In this document: positions 45,817-57,193 of the stretch, one piece after another
How positions within the stretch are numbered: the first letter of the stretch is position 1
How the letters are laid out: every line of letters begins with the position of its first letter
Assembly (NCBI RefSeq): GCF_014042355.1
Contig: NZ_JACEZU010000007.1
Coordinates: forward strand, 124,001-188,000
Length of the DNA stretch: 64,000 bases
DNA from: Rugamonas apoptosis
Lineage (GTDB): Bacteria > Pseudomonadota > Gammaproteobacteria > Burkholderiales > Burkholderiaceae_D
Direction of reading: 5' to 3'
The notes under the pieces: generated by a model
Told to the model about the DNA's origin: nothing
Databases searched by the model: none
The model's input: only the letters and a program-made list of their open reading frames with translations
Program-made: the position numbers and the translations under genes

Positions 45817-47208
45817 TCAGACCTTCGGGTAGTTAGTCAGTTTGGCCGGGACGCCGCTGATCGAGCCTGCGCCCATGGTGATGACGACGTCGCCGTCGCG
45901 CACCACGCCCATGATGGTTTCCGGCATATCGCCGATCGCCTCAACAAAAATCGGTTCCGTCTTGCCGCGCGCACGCAGCGCGTGGGCCAGCGCACGGCCG
46001 TCGGCAGCCACGATGGGCGCCTCGCCGGCCGCATACACTTCGGCCAGCAGCAATACATCCACCGTGCCCAGCACCTTGACGAAGTCCTCGAACAGGTCGC
46101 GGGTGCGGGTGTAGCGGTGCGGCTGGAACGCCAGCACCAGGCGGCGGCCCGGATACGCGGCGCGCGCGGCGGCCAGCGTCACTTCCGTTTCCACCGGGTG
46201 GTGGCCGAAATCATCCACCAGGGCGAAGCTGCCGCCGGTTGGAATGGCGATGTCGCCATAGCGGGTGAAGCGGCGGCCCACGCCGGCGAAACCGGCCAGG
46301 CCGGCCTGGGTGTCCTGGTCGGCGATGCCGATCTCGCGGGCGATGGCCACGGCCGAGCAGGCGTTCTGCACGTTGTGCATGCCGGGCTGGTTCAGCACCA
46401 CGTCCAGGTCGGGATAGCCTTCCTGCAGCACCGTGAAATGCATCTCCACGCCCACGGCGCGCGCGTTCACGGCGCGCACTTCCGCATCCTCGTGGAAGCC
46501 GTAGGTGGTGACCGGCTTGGTCACGTGCGGGATGATGGAACGCACATGCGGGTCGTCGATGCACAGCATGGCGCGGCCGTAGAACGGCAGGCGGTGCGTG
46601 AAGTGGACGAAGGCCTGCTTGAGCTTCTCGAAATCGTGCTCGTAGGTTTCCATGTGATCGGCATCGATGTTGGTGATGACTTCAATCATGGGGGTCAGGT
46701 TCAGGAACGAGGCGTCCGACTCGTCGGCCTCCGCCACCAGGTAGTCGCCCGTGCCCAGCTTGGCGTTGGCGCCGGCGCTGGTCAGGCGGCCGCCGATGAC
46801 GAAGGTGGGATCAAGCCCGCCCTGCGCCAGCACGGACGCCACCAGGCTGGTGGTGGTGGTCTTGCCGTGGGTGCCGGCGATGGCGATGCCGCGCTTGAGG
46901 CGCATCAGTTCACCGAGCATGACGGCGCGCGGCACGATGGGAATCTTGCGGCTGCGGGCGGCCACCACTTCCGGATTGTCCTGCTGGACGGCGGTGGAGG
47001 TGACGACGGCGTCGGCATTGCCGATGTTTTCAGTCGCGTGGCCCTGGAACACGGTGGCGCCCAGCGACGCCAGGCGTTGCGTGACGGCGTTGCTGCCCAG
47101 GTCGGAGCCGGTGACGGTGTAGCCCAGCGTGAGCAGCACTTCGGCGATGCCGCTCATGCCGCTGCCGCCGATGCCGACGAAGTGAATGTTCTGTACTTTA
47201 TGCTTCAT
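45817..47208 (-). CDS. murC: UDP-N-acetylmuramate--L-alanine ligase
   Basis: 463 residues. [21 protein letters not shown] is the UDP-binding start and [21 protein letters not shown] the ATP P-loop (near 108-128); DDFGHHPVE closes the central domain. MurC adds the first amino acid to UDP-MurNAc. ATG at 47206-47208 overlaps the murG stop by four bases. The frame stays open upstream through murG but without homology. Confidence 0.97.
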   Translation of the reverse strand: MKHKVQNIHFVGIGGSGMSGIAEVLLTLGYTVTGSDLGSNAVTQRLASLGATVFQGHATENIGNADAVVTSTAVQQDNPEVVAARSRKIPIVPRAVMLGELMRLKRGIAIAGTHGKTTTTSLVASVLAQGGLDPTFVIGGRLTSAGANAKLGTGDYLVAEADESDASFLNLTPMIEVITNIDADHMETYEHDFEKLKQAFVHFTHRLPFYGRAMLCIDDPHVRSIIPHVTKPVTTYGFHEDAEVRAVNARAVGVEMHFTVLQEGYPDLDVVLNQPGMHNVQNACSAVAIAREIGIADQDTQAGLAGFAGVGRRFTRYGDIAIPTGGSFALVDDFGHHPVETEVTLAAARAAYPGRRLVLAFQPHRYTRTRDLFEDFVKVLGTVDVLLLAEVYAAGEAPIVAADGRALAHALRARGKTEPIFVEAIGDMPETIMGVVRDGDVVITMGAGSISGVPAKLTNYPKV

Positions 47209-48272
47209 GAGAGTTGTTCCAATACTTGTGCGATCGCGTCGTTGGCGTCGCGCTTGCCGGCCGTTTTCGCCGCCATGGCCATGGTCTGGCAGGCGGTGCG
47301 GGTCAGCGTTTCCAGCAAAGTCGCCACGCTTTGCGGATTCATTTCCGTTTGCGGCATGTGGATGGCCGCGTTCTGCCTGGCCATCCATTTGGCGTTGTCG
47401 CGCTGGTGGCTGGTGGTCGATGCCACCAGGGGCACCAGCACGCTGGCCACGCCAGCGGCCGTCAGTTCCGACACGGTGATGGCGCCGGCGCGGCAAATCA
47501 CCAGGTCCGCTTCCGTGTAGGCGTGCGCCATGTCGTCGATGAAGTCGACCACGTTGGCCTGCACGCCGGCTTGCGCGTACGCGGCGCGCAGCGCGTCGAT
47601 GTTCTTCTTGCCCGACTGGTGGGTGACTTGCGGGCGCAACGCGGCCGGGATCAGCGCCAGCGCGGCGGGCAGGTTGTCATTCAGGGCCTTGGCGCCCAGG
47701 CTGCCGCCCACCACCAGGATGCGCAGCGGGCCTTCGCGGCCGGCGAAGCGCTGCTCGGGGCCGGCCATGTCCAGGATCTCCTTGCGCACCGGATTGCCGG
47801 TGACGACGGCCTTGCCGGCGGCGCGGCCGAATTCGGCCGGGAAGCCGAAGCACACGCGCTGGGCCAGTGGCGTCAACGTCTTATTCGACAGCAGCAGGGC
47901 CGCGTCGGCATTCACCAGCACCAGCGGCACGCCACGCAGGCGCGCCATCATGCCGCCGGGGACGGTGACGTAGCCCCCCATGCCCAGCACCACGTCCGGC
48001 TTGCGCTTGCCGATATAGCCGAAGCAGGCCGCGAAACCGGCCAGCATCTTGAAGGCGCCAGCCACGGTGTGCTTGAGGCCCTTGCCGCGCATGCCGGAAA
48101 AGTCGATCGCATCCATCGTGATGCCGTGCTTGGGCACGATATCCTGTTCCATGCCGTGGGCCGTGCCCAGCCAGCTCACTTCCCAGCCGCGCCCGCGCAT
48201 GGTCTGCGCGATCGCCAGGCCGGGGAAAATGTGGCCGCCGGTGCCGGCCGCCATAATCATCAATCGTTTCAT
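47205..48272 (-). CDS. murG: Undecaprenyldiphospho-muramoylpentapeptide beta-N-acetylglucosaminyltransferase
   Basis: 355 residues. MurG adds GlcNAc to lipid I on the inner face of the membrane. Motifs: [20 protein letters not shown] (G loop 1), [18 protein letters not shown] (G loop 2), [16 protein letters not shown] (G loop 3) and [19 protein letters not shown] for UDP-GlcNAc. ATG at 48270-48272 overlaps the ftsW stop (ATGA). Confidence 0.97.
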   Translation of the reverse strand: MKRLMIMAAGTGGHIFPGLAIAQTMRGRGWEVSWLGTAHGMEQDIVPKHGITMDAIDFSGMRGKGLKHTVAGAFKMLAGFAACFGYIGKRKPDVVLGMGGYVTVPGGMMARLRGVPLVLVNADAALLLSNKTLTPLAQRVCFGFPAEFGRAAGKAVVTGNPVRKEILDMAGPEQRFAGREGPLRILVVGGSLGAKALNDNLPAALALIPAALRPQVTHQSGKKNIDALRAAYAQAGVQANVVDFIDDMAHAYTEADLVICRAGAITVSELTAAGVASVLVPLVASTTSHQRDNAKWMARQNAAIHMPQTEMNPQSVATLLETLTRTACQTMAMAAKTAGKRDANDAIAQVLEQLS

Positions 48273-49489
48273 AATCTGCCACCACGCATCAGGACCCGGT
48301 TCTCGTAGTCGATCCGGAGCAGGATCGCGAGTCCGACGCAATTAATCACCACCCCCGTGCCGCCATAGCTCATCAGCGGCAGGGTCAAACCCTTGGTCGG
48401 CAGCAGGCCAAGGTTGACGCCCATATTGATAAACGTCTGCACCCCGATCCAGATGCCGATGCCCTTGGCCGTCAGGCCGGCGAAGGTCTGGTCGATGGCG
48501 ATGGCCTGGCGGCCGATGTCGAACGAGCGCTTGACGATCCAGTAGAACATCGCGATCACCACCAGCACGCCGGCCAGGCCCAGTTCCTCGCCGATCACGG
48601 CCAGCAGGAAGTCGGTATGGGCTTCGGGCAGGTAGTGCAGCTTTTCCACGCTGCCGCCCAGGCCCACGCCAAAGAGTTCGCCGCGGCCGAAGGCGATCAG
48701 CGAGTGGGTCAGCTGGTAAGCCTTGTTGAGCGCATTGTCTTCCTGCCACGGATTGAGGTAGGCGAAATAGCGCTCGCGGCGGAACTTGGACAGCGCGATG
48801 ATGGAAATGAAGATCGTCACCAGCACGGCGCCGATACCGCCGAACCAGATCGCGTTGATCCCGCCCAGGAACAAAATGCCCATGGCGATGCAGACGATCA
48901 CGCCGAACGCGCCCAAGTCCGGCTCCAGCAGCAGCAACAGGCCGACGAAGCCGACCGCCGCCGCCATCGGCATGAAGCCCTTGGTCAGCTTGTGCATGTA
49001 TTCCTGCTTGCGCACCGTGTAGTCGGCCGCGTACAGCACGGCCACCACCTTCATCAGTTCCGACGGCTGCAGGTTGACCACCTTGAGCGACAGCCAGCGC
49101 CGCCCGCCATTGACCACCACGCCCAGGCCGGGCACCAGCACCAGCACCAGCAGCACCAGGGTGCCGATGAACAGATAGGGCGCGGCCTTTTGCAAATCGG
49201 CGATGCGGATGCGGAACACGAACAGGCCGGCGGCCAGCGACACGGCGATGAACAGCGCCTGGCGCGTGAGGAAGTAGGTATTCTGCCAGCGCACGTAGTT
49301 GGCGAACTTGGGCGAATCGGGCAGCGAGATCGAGGCCGAATACACCATCACCATCCCCAGCAACATCAGCAGCAGCGTGACCCAGACCAGGGGCTGGTCG
49401 TATTCCATCATCTTCGACTGCCGCGCGCGACTGCCCACCGGCATGGAGGCCGGTGGTGCGTTGAAGCGGAATGGCAGCTGGAAGGCCAT
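48269..49489 (-). CDS. ftsW: Septal peptidoglycan glycosyltransferase FtsW
   Basis: A 406-residue SEDS protein with about ten membrane helices. The N-terminus is cytoplasmic, helix 1 spans about 33-52 ([20 protein letters not shown]), [18 protein letters not shown] lies near 130-147, and [20 protein letters not shown] contains the region around the catalytic Asp (EPDLG). [20 protein letters not shown] is the conserved large loop. It polymerises lipid II with FtsI. Its ATG overlaps the murD stop by one base. Confidence 0.97.
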   Translation of the reverse strand: MAFQLPFRFNAPPASMPVGSRARQSKMMEYDQPLVWVTLLLMLLGMVMVYSASISLPDSPKFANYVRWQNTYFLTRQALFIAVSLAAGLFVFRIRIADLQKAAPYLFIGTLVLLVLVLVPGLGVVVNGGRRWLSLKVVNLQPSELMKVVAVLYAADYTVRKQEYMHKLTKGFMPMAAAVGFVGLLLLLEPDLGAFGVIVCIAMGILFLGGINAIWFGGIGAVLVTIFISIIALSKFRRERYFAYLNPWQEDNALNKAYQLTHSLIAFGRGELFGVGLGGSVEKLHYLPEAHTDFLLAVIGEELGLAGVLVVIAMFYWIVKRSFDIGRQAIAIDQTFAGLTAKGIGIWIGVQTFINMGVNLGLLPTKGLTLPLMSYGGTGVVINCVGLAILLRIDYENRVLMRGGRL

Positions 49490-51027
49490 CAGATCTCCTG
49501 TCCCGCGTCGAGGGCGATATCGCGCACCGCATCGATGAACACCTGTGCGCGGTGCGCGTAGTTCTTGAACATGTCCAGGCTGGCGCAGGCGGGCGACAGC
49601 AGCACGGCGTCGCCGGCTTGCGCCAGTGCGCAGGCGCGCTTGACGGCTTGCGGCAGGTCGGCGCAGTCCTCCAGCGCCAGGCCGGAAAGTGCAGCGGTTT
49701 CATCGAGCGCGGCGCGGATGGCCGGTGCGTCGCGCCCGATCAGCAGCACGGCGCGCACGTAGCGCGCCACCGGATCGGCCAGCGGTGCGAAGTCCTGGCC
49801 CTTGCCGTCGCCGCCGGCGATCAGCACCAGGCGCTGGTTCTCGCCCGTGAAGCTCTTGCCCAGGCCGATCAGGGCGGCCACGGTAGCGCCCACGTTGGTG
49901 CCCTTGCTGTCGTCGTAGTATTCGACTTCATTGATGGCCGCCACCAGTTCCACCCGGTGCGGCTGGCCGCGGTATTCGCGCAGGCCGTGCAGCAGCGGCG
50001 CCAGCGGCAGGCCGATGGCGCGGCACAGGGCCAGCGCGGCCAGCGCGTTGGCGGCGTTGTGCTGGCCGCGCACTTGGAGCGCGTCGACCGGCATCAGTTT
50101 CTTGAGCACGCATTCGACCGGCTCCGGGGCCGGGTCGTTCTTGCGACGCTTCTTGCGTTCCACTTCCTCGCCCGGCTCGGCCACGGCCAGCCAGTAGATG
50201 CCGCGCTCGTTGTGCAGGCCGAGGCAGTCGGCCAGTTGCGGCGTGTCGGTGCCGAAGGTGATGTTCTCGCCCGTCGGGTCCTGCATGCGCATCACGGCCG
50301 CGTCGTCGCGGTTCAGCACGCGCACGGTGTCGGCGCCGAAGATGCGCTGCTTGTCGGCGGCGTAAGCGGCCATGTCGCCGTGCCAGTCCAGGTGGTCCTG
50401 GGTCACGTTGAGCACGGTGGCGGCGTCGGCCTGCAGGCTGTAGGTGGTGTGCAGCTGGAAGCTTGATAACTCAAGTACCCACACCTGGGGCAGCGGATTT
50501 TCCCCGGACTGCGCATCCACGGACTGGTCCAATACTTCGCGCAGCACGTCCAGCGCGGCCGGACTGATATTGCCCGCCACCCGCACCGTGTTGCCGGCCC
50601 GCTCGCACAGCTGGCCCACCATGCTGGTGACAGTGGTCTTGCCGTTGGTGCCGGTGATGGCGATGACTTTGGGCGCGTAGCCCCGTTCGTCCTTGAGCGC
50701 CTTCAGGGCCTGGGCGAACAGTTCGATCTCGCCCCACACGGGAATAGTGCGCTCGGCGGCGGCCGGCACGATGTCGGCCAGCTCGCGGTTGGGCGCCAGG
50801 CCGGGGCTGACGGCCACGAAGTCCACGCCGTCCAGCAGCGCGGCGTCGAATGGGCCGGACACGAATTCAACTTCCTGCACGGCAGCGCGCAGCGCGGGCA
50901 GGCGCTCGGGCGCTTCGCGCGTGTCGGCCACGCGCACGCGCGCGCCGCCGCGGGCCAGCCACAGCGCCATCGCCAGGCCGGATTCCCCCAGCCCCAGTAC
51001 CAGTGCGGTTTTGCCTTCGTAGTTCAT
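49489..51027 (-). CDS. murD: UDP-N-acetylmuramoylalanine--D-glutamate ligase
   Basis: 512 residues; [20 protein letters not shown] at the start, ATP loop [20 protein letters not shown] (near 133-152) and [19 protein letters not shown]. It adds D-Glu to UDP-MurNAc-Ala. It is longer than E. coli MurD (438), with a Lys/Arg-rich insert near residues 280-300 ([16 protein letters not shown]) not found in the usual alignment. Start ATG 51025-51027 overlaps the mraY stop by one base. Confidence 0.95.
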   Translation of the reverse strand: MNYEGKTALVLGLGESGLAMALWLARGGARVRVADTREAPERLPALRAAVQEVEFVSGPFDAALLDGVDFVAVSPGLAPNRELADIVPAAAERTIPVWGEIELFAQALKALKDERGYAPKVIAITGTNGKTTVTSMVGQLCERAGNTVRVAGNISPAALDVLREVLDQSVDAQSGENPLPQVWVLELSSFQLHTTYSLQADAATVLNVTQDHLDWHGDMAAYAADKQRIFGADTVRVLNRDDAAVMRMQDPTGENITFGTDTPQLADCLGLHNERGIYWLAVAEPGEEVERKKRRKNDPAPEPVECVLKKLMPVDALQVRGQHNAANALAALALCRAIGLPLAPLLHGLREYRGQPHRVELVAAINEVEYYDDSKGTNVGATVAALIGLGKSFTGENQRLVLIAGGDGKGQDFAPLADPVARYVRAVLLIGRDAPAIRAALDETAALSGLALEDCADLPQAVKRACALAQAGDAVLLSPACASLDMFKNYAHRAQVFIDAVRDIALDAGQEI

Positions 51028-52196
51028 CAGCGCAGCTTCAGGGTAGTGAGTCCGACCAGGACCAGCATCATCGTGATAATCCAGAACCGTACGACGACCT
51101 GGGTCTCTTTCCAGCCTTTTTGTTCGAAGTGGTGGTGCAGCGGCGCCATCAGGAACACGCGGCGGCCCACGCCGAAACGCTTCTTGGTGATCTTGAACCA
51201 GCCCACCTGGATGATGACGGACACGGTTTCGGCCACGAACACGCCGCCCATGATGAACAGCACGATCTCCTGGCGCACGATGACGGCCAGGGTGCCGAGC
51301 GCGCCGCCCAGGGCCAGCGCACCGACGTCGCCCATGAACACTTGCGCGGGGTGGGTGTTATACCAAAGGAAGGCCAGGCCGGCGCCCGTCAGCGCGCCGG
51401 TGAAGATAATCAGCTCGCCCGCGCCGGGAATGTGCGGGATGAACAGGTATTTGGAATAGGTGGCGCTACCGGTCAGGTAGGCGAACAGGCCCAGGGCCGC
51501 GCCCACCATGATGGTCGGCATGATGGCCAGGCCATCAAGGCCGTCCGTGAAGTTGACGGCGTTGCTGGTGCCGACGATCACGCAGTAAGTCAGCGCGATG
51601 AAGCCCCACACACCCAGCGGATAGCTGATGGTCTTGAAGAACGGGACGATCAGGTCGGCCTTGGGCGGCAGGTCCATCGAGAAGCCCGACTGCACCCAGG
51701 CGAAGAACAGCTCGAACACTTTGCCCGCGTTAGGCGCGGACACGGAGAACGCCAGGTACAGCGCGGCGCTGATACCCACCAGCGACTGCCAGAAGTATTT
51801 TTCGGCCGAGCGCATGCCTTCCGGGTCCTGGCGCACCACCTTGCGGTAGTCGTCCACCCAGCCCACGGCGCCAAAGCCCAGCGTGACCACCAGCACCGGC
51901 CAGATCAAACGGTTCGACAGGTCGCACCACAGCAGGGTCGAGGTGCCGATGGCGATCAGGATCAGCACCCCGCCCATGGTCGGCGTGCCGTGTTTTTTCA
52001 GGTGGGTCTGCGGACCATCGGTACGCACGGCCTGGCCGTATTTCATGGCCGTCAATTTGCGGATCACGGCGGGGCCGGCGCCCAGGCCGATCACCAGCGC
52101 CGTGATGGTCGCGAACACGGCGCGGAAGGTGATGAAGTTAAAGACCCGCAAAGGTCCAAGGTCCTGCTGAAAATATTGCGCGAGCCAAAGCAGCAT
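51027..52196 (-). CDS. mraY: Phospho-N-acetylmuramoyl-pentapeptide-transferase
   Basis: 389 residues with ten membrane helices. Active-site blocks: [35 protein letters not shown] (paired Asp) , [20 protein letters not shown] and [20 protein letters not shown], with the late [13 protein letters not shown]. It moves phospho-MurNAc-pentapeptide to undecaprenyl phosphate, giving lipid I. ATG at 52194-52196 is two bases after murF. Confidence 0.98.
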   Translation of the reverse strand: MLLWLAQYFQQDLGPLRVFNFITFRAVFATITALVIGLGAGPAVIRKLTAMKYGQAVRTDGPQTHLKKHGTPTMGGVLILIAIGTSTLLWCDLSNRLIWPVLVVTLGFGAVGWVDDYRKVVRQDPEGMRSAEKYFWQSLVGISAALYLAFSVSAPNAGKVFELFFAWVQSGFSMDLPPKADLIVPFFKTISYPLGVWGFIALTYCVIVGTSNAVNFTDGLDGLAIMPTIMVGAALGLFAYLTGSATYSKYLFIPHIPGAGELIIFTGALTGAGLAFLWYNTHPAQVFMGDVGALALGGALGTLAVIVRQEIVLFIMGGVFVAETVSVIIQVGWFKITKKRFGVGRRVFLMAPLHHHFEQKGWKETQVVVRFWIITMMLVLVGLTTLKLR

Positions 52197-52198
52197 GA

Positions 52199-53599
52199 TT
52201 AGTGACTTTCCTTGTTAGCTTGTTGCGATCCAATCAAATGCTGCACGACCCGTTCCATTTTCATGAAGCGGGAGCCCTTGATCAATACGGTTGCATCCGG
52301 CGTGATGACGGCGTCCAGCGCCGCCAGCAGATCGCCGAACTGTTCAAAATGACGAATAGAAGTTTGTTGTAAAGGCACGCCGTGCATATGGCGCGCCAGT
52401 TCGCCGGTAACGAGCACCTGTTCGATGCCCTTGCTCTGCGCGTAAGCGCCGATTTCCTCGTGAAACTCGCGGCCCTTGGTACCCACTTCGCCCATGTCGC
52501 CCAGCACCAGGATGCGCGGCGCGGCGGCCTTGGCCAGCACGTCGATGGCGGCGCGCACGGAGTCCGGATTGGCGTTGTAGGTGTCGTCGATCACGACGGC
52601 GCCGTTGGCGGCGGCTTTTTTCTGCAGCCGGCCGGCCACAGGCGCGAACGCCTCCAGTCCGAGCCGGATGGCGGTAGCCGAGATGCCGGCCGCGTAGGCA
52701 CAGGCGGCGGCGGCCAGCGCGTTGCGCACGTTGTGTTCCCCGGCCGCCTGCAGGCGCACGAAGAACGGCGTGGCAGCCGCGTCATGGCCGATCGTAATCG
52801 TCAGTTCGCTGCCGAAGTCGCCGGCGCGATAGGTGCAGCTGACGTCCGCCTGCGGCGTCAGGCCGAAGGTGACGGTGCGGCGCTTGCCGGAGAGCGCTTG
52901 CCACAACGGTGTGAACTCGTCGCCATGGGGGAACACGGCCACGCCGTCCTCGCCCAGGCCGGCCAGCACGGCGCCGTTCTCGCGCGCCACCGCTTCCACC
53001 GTGTGCATGAATTCCTGGTGTTCGCGCTGGGCGTTGTTGACCATGGCGACGGTGGGTTCGGCGATGGCGCTCAGGCGGCCGATCTCGCCCGGATGGTTCA
53101 TGCCCAGTTCCACCACGGCGGCGCGGTGCGCGGCGTCCAGGCGGAACAGCGTGAGCGGCACGCCCACTTCGTTATTCAGGTTGCCGCGCGTGGCCAGGCG
53201 CGCGTCCTCGCCGCCGCAGGCCTCGGCCAGGATGGACGCGATCATTTCCTTGACGGTGGTCTTGCCGTTGCTGCCGGTGACGCCGATGACAGGTACGGCG
53301 AACTGGCGGCGCCAGTAGTTGGCGATGCGGCCCAGCGCCACCAAGGTGTCCGGCACGACGATGGCCGGCAAGGTCCAGCCATCCGGCAGGTGTTCCGCCA
53401 CCACGGCGGCCACGCCCTGCCCCGCCACTTGCGGCAAAAAGGCGTGGGCGTCGAACACTTCGCCGCGCAGGGCGACGAACAGCGCGCCGGCGGCCACGTT
53501 GCGGCTGTCGGTGGAAACGCCGTCGAACGCCGTCTGCGCGTCGTTGACGAGCGTGGCGCCAGGAATGGCGCTCGCGAGCTGGGCCAGCGTGGCGCGCAT
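52199..53599 (-). CDS. murF: UDP-N-acetylmuramoyl-tripeptide--D-alanyl-D-alanine ligase
   Basis: 466 residues; N-terminal UDP-domain ([20 protein letters not shown]), ATP loop [20 protein letters not shown] near 105-124, [20 protein letters not shown] and [20 protein letters not shown]. It adds D-Ala-D-Ala to the stem peptide. ATG at 53597-53599 overlaps the murE stop by one base (TGATG). Confidence 0.97.
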   Translation of the reverse strand: MRATLAQLASAIPGATLVNDAQTAFDGVSTDSRNVAAGALFVALRGEVFDAHAFLPQVAGQGVAAVVAEHLPDGWTLPAIVVPDTLVALGRIANYWRRQFAVPVIGVTGSNGKTTVKEMIASILAEACGGEDARLATRGNLNNEVGVPLTLFRLDAAHRAAVVELGMNHPGEIGRLSAIAEPTVAMVNNAQREHQEFMHTVEAVARENGAVLAGLGEDGVAVFPHGDEFTPLWQALSGKRRTVTFGLTPQADVSCTYRAGDFGSELTITIGHDAAATPFFVRLQAAGEHNVRNALAAAACAYAAGISATAIRLGLEAFAPVAGRLQKKAAANGAVVIDDTYNANPDSVRAAIDVLAKAAAPRILVLGDMGEVGTKGREFHEEIGAYAQSKGIEQVLVTGELARHMHGVPLQQTSIRHFEQFGDLLAALDAVITPDATVLIKGSRFMKMERVVQHLIGSQQANKESH

Positions 53600-55149
53600 C
53601 AGTTCGGCCTCATCATGGTCAAACGGGCCGACAGGGCCAGCTGGGCGTGGTCGGTGTCGGAGAACGGCAGCTTCTTGCCCTTGATCTCCTGGTACGGCTC
53701 ATGGCCTTTGCCAGCCAACAGGATCACGTCCGGCTTACCCGCGTGCTTGATGGCCAGCAGGATGGCGGCGGCGCGGTCTTCCACCGTCTGCAGCGTGGAC
53801 GACGGGTGCTGCTGGTCCATGCCGGCCACGATCTGGCCGATGATGGTGTGCGGATCTTCGCTGCGCGGATTGTCGCTGGTGACCAGCACATGGTCGGCCA
53901 TCTGGGCGATCTTGCCCATCTGCGGGCGCTTGCCCGGATCGCGGTCGCCGCCGCAGCCGAACACGCACCACAGCTGGCCGCCGCGCTCCTGCGCCACCTG
54001 GCGCAAGGCTTGCAGCGTTTTTTCCAGCGCGTCGGGCGTGTGGGCGTAGTCGATCACCACCATCGGCGCATCCTGGCCGCCCACCTGCTGCATGCGGCCG
54101 GGGGCCGGGCGCAGCGACTCGATGGCGTCCAACGCGGCGCGCAAGCCCATGCCCTTGGCCAGCAGCGCGCCCAGTACGCCAAGCGCGTTGCTGATGTTGA
54201 AGTGGCCCACCAGTTGGGTCTTGACCTGGGCCGCGCTCAGCGGGCAGTCCAGGTGGAATTCGGTACCGGCCGTGCGGCTGCTGCGGAACTGGCTGGCGCG
54301 CAGCATGAACACGCCCGGCAGGTCGGGCAAGGTGGCCGCGTCGGCCAGGGTATAGCCGATCACGGGGATGGCGCCGGCCAGCTTGCCCTGCACGTGGGCC
54401 GCCAGGCGCAAGCCCATGGGGTCGTCCAGGTTGATCACGGCCGTTTTCAAGCCGGGCCAGTCGAACAGTTTGGTCTTGGCCGCTTCATAAGCCGCCATGT
54501 CGCCGTGGAAGTCCAGGTGGTCGCGCGTGAGGTTGGTGAACACGGCCACGTCGAAGTGCATGCCGGCCACGCGGCCCTGTTCCAGGCCGATGGACGACAC
54601 TTCGATCGCCAGCGAGGCGGCGCCGGCGTCGCGCGCCTCGGCCAGCGTGCGGGCCAGCAGCACCGCGTCCGGCGTCGTATAGCCGGTGACGTCGTATTGC
54701 GCTTCGGCGCGCGGCTTGAACAGGCCCACGCCCAGCGTGCCCACCACGGCGGCCGTCTCGCCGCCGCGCGACAGGGCCTGGCCCAGCCACACGGCGCTGG
54801 AGGTCTTGCCGTTGGTGCCCGTCACGCCCACGGTGAACATGGCGCTGTCGGGCTGGCGGTAGCAGGCGTGCGCGATCAGGCCGGCGCGCGCTTTTAGCTG
54901 CTCGACGGTGATGTAGGGCACGGCCCAGTCGGGATTCCAGGTAAAGCCGGCCGGATCCAGCACCACCAGCGCGGCGCCGGCCTCGATGGCCGTTTCAATA
55001 TAGTTGCGGCCATCGCCGGCGTCGCCGGGATAGGCAAAGAACACATCGCCCACTTTGATGCGGCGCGAGTCGGACGCCAGCTGCGCCGTGGGCGCCAGCT
55101 TGCGGATCGCGTCGGCGATAGTCAACGGGTCGAAGGTAGAAGTCGTCAC
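53599..55149 (-). CDS. murE: UDP-N-acetylmuramoyl-tripeptide synthetase (diaminopimelate-adding)
   Basis: 516 residues; LASDSRRIKVGDVFFAYPGD, ATP loop VGVTGTNGKTSSAVWLGQAL (about 107-126), LTRDHLDFHGDMAAYEAAK, and the substrate motif DNPRSEDPHTIIGQI (DNPR selects meso-diaminopimelate). The start is GTG at 55147-55149, overlapping the ftsI stop as GTGA, so coupling to ftsI is likely. Confidence 0.97.
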   Translation of the reverse strand: MTTSTFDPLTIADAIRKLAPTAQLASDSRRIKVGDVFFAYPGDAGDGRNYIETAIEAGAALVVLDPAGFTWNPDWAVPYITVEQLKARAGLIAHACYRQPDSAMFTVGVTGTNGKTSSAVWLGQALSRGGETAAVVGTLGVGLFKPRAEAQYDVTGYTTPDAVLLARTLAEARDAGAASLAIEVSSIGLEQGRVAGMHFDVAVFTNLTRDHLDFHGDMAAYEAAKTKLFDWPGLKTAVINLDDPMGLRLAAHVQGKLAGAIPVIGYTLADAATLPDLPGVFMLRASQFRSSRTAGTEFHLDCPLSAAQVKTQLVGHFNISNALGVLGALLAKGMGLRAALDAIESLRPAPGRMQQVGGQDAPMVVIDYAHTPDALEKTLQALRQVAQERGGQLWCVFGCGGDRDPGKRPQMGKIAQMADHVLVTSDNPRSEDPHTIIGQIVAGMDQQHPSSTLQTVEDRAAAILLAIKHAGKPDVILLAGKGHEPYQEIKGKKLPFSDTDHAQLALSARLTMMRPN

Positions 55150-56921
55150 ATTTTCCCCTGTTCGGAATTCTCAGGAATGATGATATGGGTCACGTTCGCG
55201 TCAGGCGTGATGTTCTTGGCACGCAGCACGTTGGCCGCCAGCGTGGAAAACACGGGGCCGGCCACGTCGCCGCCCACGTGCACCGCGCCGCCCGGCTCGT
55301 CGATCATCACGGCGATCACGAAGCGCGGATTGGACATGGGCGCCATGCCGACGAAATTGCCGATGTATTTGCTCTGCGAATAGCGGCCGCTGATGACCTT
55401 TTGCGCCGTGCCGGTCTTGCCGCCCGTGCGGTAGCCTGGCACTTGCGCCTTCTCCGCCGTGCCGCCCGGTTGCGTGACCATCTCCAGCATGTCGCGCATC
55501 TCGGCCGCCGTCTGGGCGCTCACCACGCGGGTGGCCGCCGGCGGCTCCGTCACTTTCTGGAACGACAGCGGGATGATGTCGCCGTCGCGGGCGAAAATCA
55601 TGTAGGCGCGCGCCAGCTGGATCAGCGACACGGAAATACCCTGGCCGAAGCTCATGTTGGCCTGCTCGATCGGACGCCACGATTTGTAGGGACGCACGCG
55701 GCCCGCCACGGCGCCGGGGAAGCCCCACTTGGGCTGCTGGCCCAGGCCGACCTTGGTGAACATCTCCCACATTTCCTGGGGCGGCATCTGCAGCGCCAGT
55801 TTCGAGGTGCCGATGTTGGACGATTTCTGGATCACCTGCTGGATCGTGATCACGCCGTGCGGGTGGGTGTCGTGCACCACCTTGTCACCGATGGCGTAGT
55901 AGCCGGGACCGGTATCGATCAGCGACAGCGGCTTGACGCGCTTGGTGTCGAGCGACAGGCCCACCGTGAACGGCTTGAGCGAGGAACCGGGCTCGAAGGT
56001 GTCCGTCATCACGCGGTTGCGCAACTGTTCGCCCGTCAGCACGGAACGGTCGTTGGGGTTGTAGGACGGCCAGTTGGCCAGCGCCAGCACTTCGCCCGTG
56101 TGCACGTCCAGCACCACGGCGGCGCCGGCCTTGGCCTTGAATTTCTCGACCGCGTCCTTGAGCTGGGTGAAGGCGATGTACTGGATCTTGCTGTCGATCG
56201 ACAGCGTCAAATCCTTGCCGTCATGCGGCTCGCGGATCGATTCGATGTCCTCGACGATGTGGCCCAAGCGGTCCTTGATCACGCGCCGGCTGCCAGGCAC
56301 GCCCACCAGGGTTTTCTGCTGCGCCAGTTCCATGCTCTCCTGGCCCACGTCCTCCACGTTGGTGAAGCCCACCACGTGGGTGGTCACTTCGCCCTGCGGG
56401 TAGAAGCGCTTGTATTCCTTGCGGGTCTGGATACCGTCGATATCGAGCTTGGTGATCTGGTCGGCCACGTCCTGCTCCACCTGGCGTTTCAGGTAGACGA
56501 AGCCGCGGTCGGAATCGAGTTTTTTCTGCAGCTCGGCGTCGCTCATGTCGAGCAGCTTGGCCAGCGCCTTGAGTTTGGCCGGCGGTGCTTCCTGCACGTC
56601 GTCCGGGATGGCCCAGATGGCCTTGACGGGAATCGAGGAAGCCAGCACCTGGCCCTCGCGGTCGGTGATCTTGCCGCGCGTGGCCGGCAGGTCCAGCGTG
56701 CGGGCGTAGCGGATCTCGCCCTGCTTTTGCAGGAACTGGGTAGACAGCCCTTGCAGCCACGCGGCGCGCGCGCCCAGCAGCGCGAAAGCGGAAAACAGCA
56801 CGAACAACACCACGCGCGAACGCCACACCGGCAGGCGCACGGCCAGCACGGGATTTTTCGAGAACGGCACTCCCTTGGAGGCCGCTACCCGGGACACGCT
56901 GGCATTGGAGGCGCGCTTCAT
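55146..56921 (-). CDS. ftsI: Septal transpeptidase FtsI (PBP3)
   Basis: 591 residues: a single helix (about 32-52), a pedestal domain (about 70-220) and the transpeptidase domain with SXXK as SSLKP in TFEPGSSLKPFTVGL, SXN as SSN in QVIQKSSNIGTSKLALQ and KTGTA in GYRTGGKTGTAQKV. It cross-links septal peptidoglycan together with FtsW. ATG at 56919-56921 overlaps ftsL by four bases. Confidence 0.97.
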   Translation of the reverse strand: MKRASNASVSRVAASKGVPFSKNPVLAVRLPVWRSRVVLFVLFSAFALLGARAAWLQGLSTQFLQKQGEIRYARTLDLPATRGKITDREGQVLASSIPVKAIWAIPDDVQEAPPAKLKALAKLLDMSDAELQKKLDSDRGFVYLKRQVEQDVADQITKLDIDGIQTRKEYKRFYPQGEVTTHVVGFTNVEDVGQESMELAQQKTLVGVPGSRRVIKDRLGHIVEDIESIREPHDGKDLTLSIDSKIQYIAFTQLKDAVEKFKAKAGAAVVLDVHTGEVLALANWPSYNPNDRSVLTGEQLRNRVMTDTFEPGSSLKPFTVGLSLDTKRVKPLSLIDTGPGYYAIGDKVVHDTHPHGVITIQQVIQKSSNIGTSKLALQMPPQEMWEMFTKVGLGQQPKWGFPGAVAGRVRPYKSWRPIEQANMSFGQGISVSLIQLARAYMIFARDGDIIPLSFQKVTEPPAATRVVSAQTAAEMRDMLEMVTQPGGTAEKAQVPGYRTGGKTGTAQKVISGRYSQSKYIGNFVGMAPMSNPRFVIAVMIDEPGGAVHVGGDVAGPVFSTLAANVLRAKNITPDANVTHIIIPENSEQGKM

Positions 56922-57193
56922 TTGCCCTCTTCCGGCGACAGGTATTGGGTACGGGTAGCCGTCAGCGGCACCATGTTCAGGTCACCGCGCGCGATCTGTT
57001 CGATACGGGCGTGCTTGCCCAGCGTGGACTGGTCCAGCTGCAGCTGCGCCCATTCGATGTCGAGCTGGCGCGCCTGCGACTGGCTGCGTTCCAGTTCGAT
57101 GAACAGGTGGCGGGCCTGGTATTGGGCGTTAACCAGCGACAGGCCGCAAATGACCAGCAACACCGTCAGTACCAGGTTGATCTTGTTGCTCAT
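56918..57193 (-). CDS. ftsL: Cell division protein FtsL
   Basis: 91 residues: a membrane helix at the start ([20 protein letters not shown]) and a coiled-coil periplasmic part ([20 protein letters not shown] onwards), the FtsL layout. It forms the FtsQLB complex. Both ends overlap neighbours by four bases (rsmH upstream, ftsI downstream). Confidence 0.93.
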   Translation of the reverse strand: MSNKINLVLTVLLVICGLSLVNAQYQARHLFIELERSQSQARQLDIEWAQLQLDQSTLGKHARIEQIARGDLNMVPLTATRTQYLSPEEGK

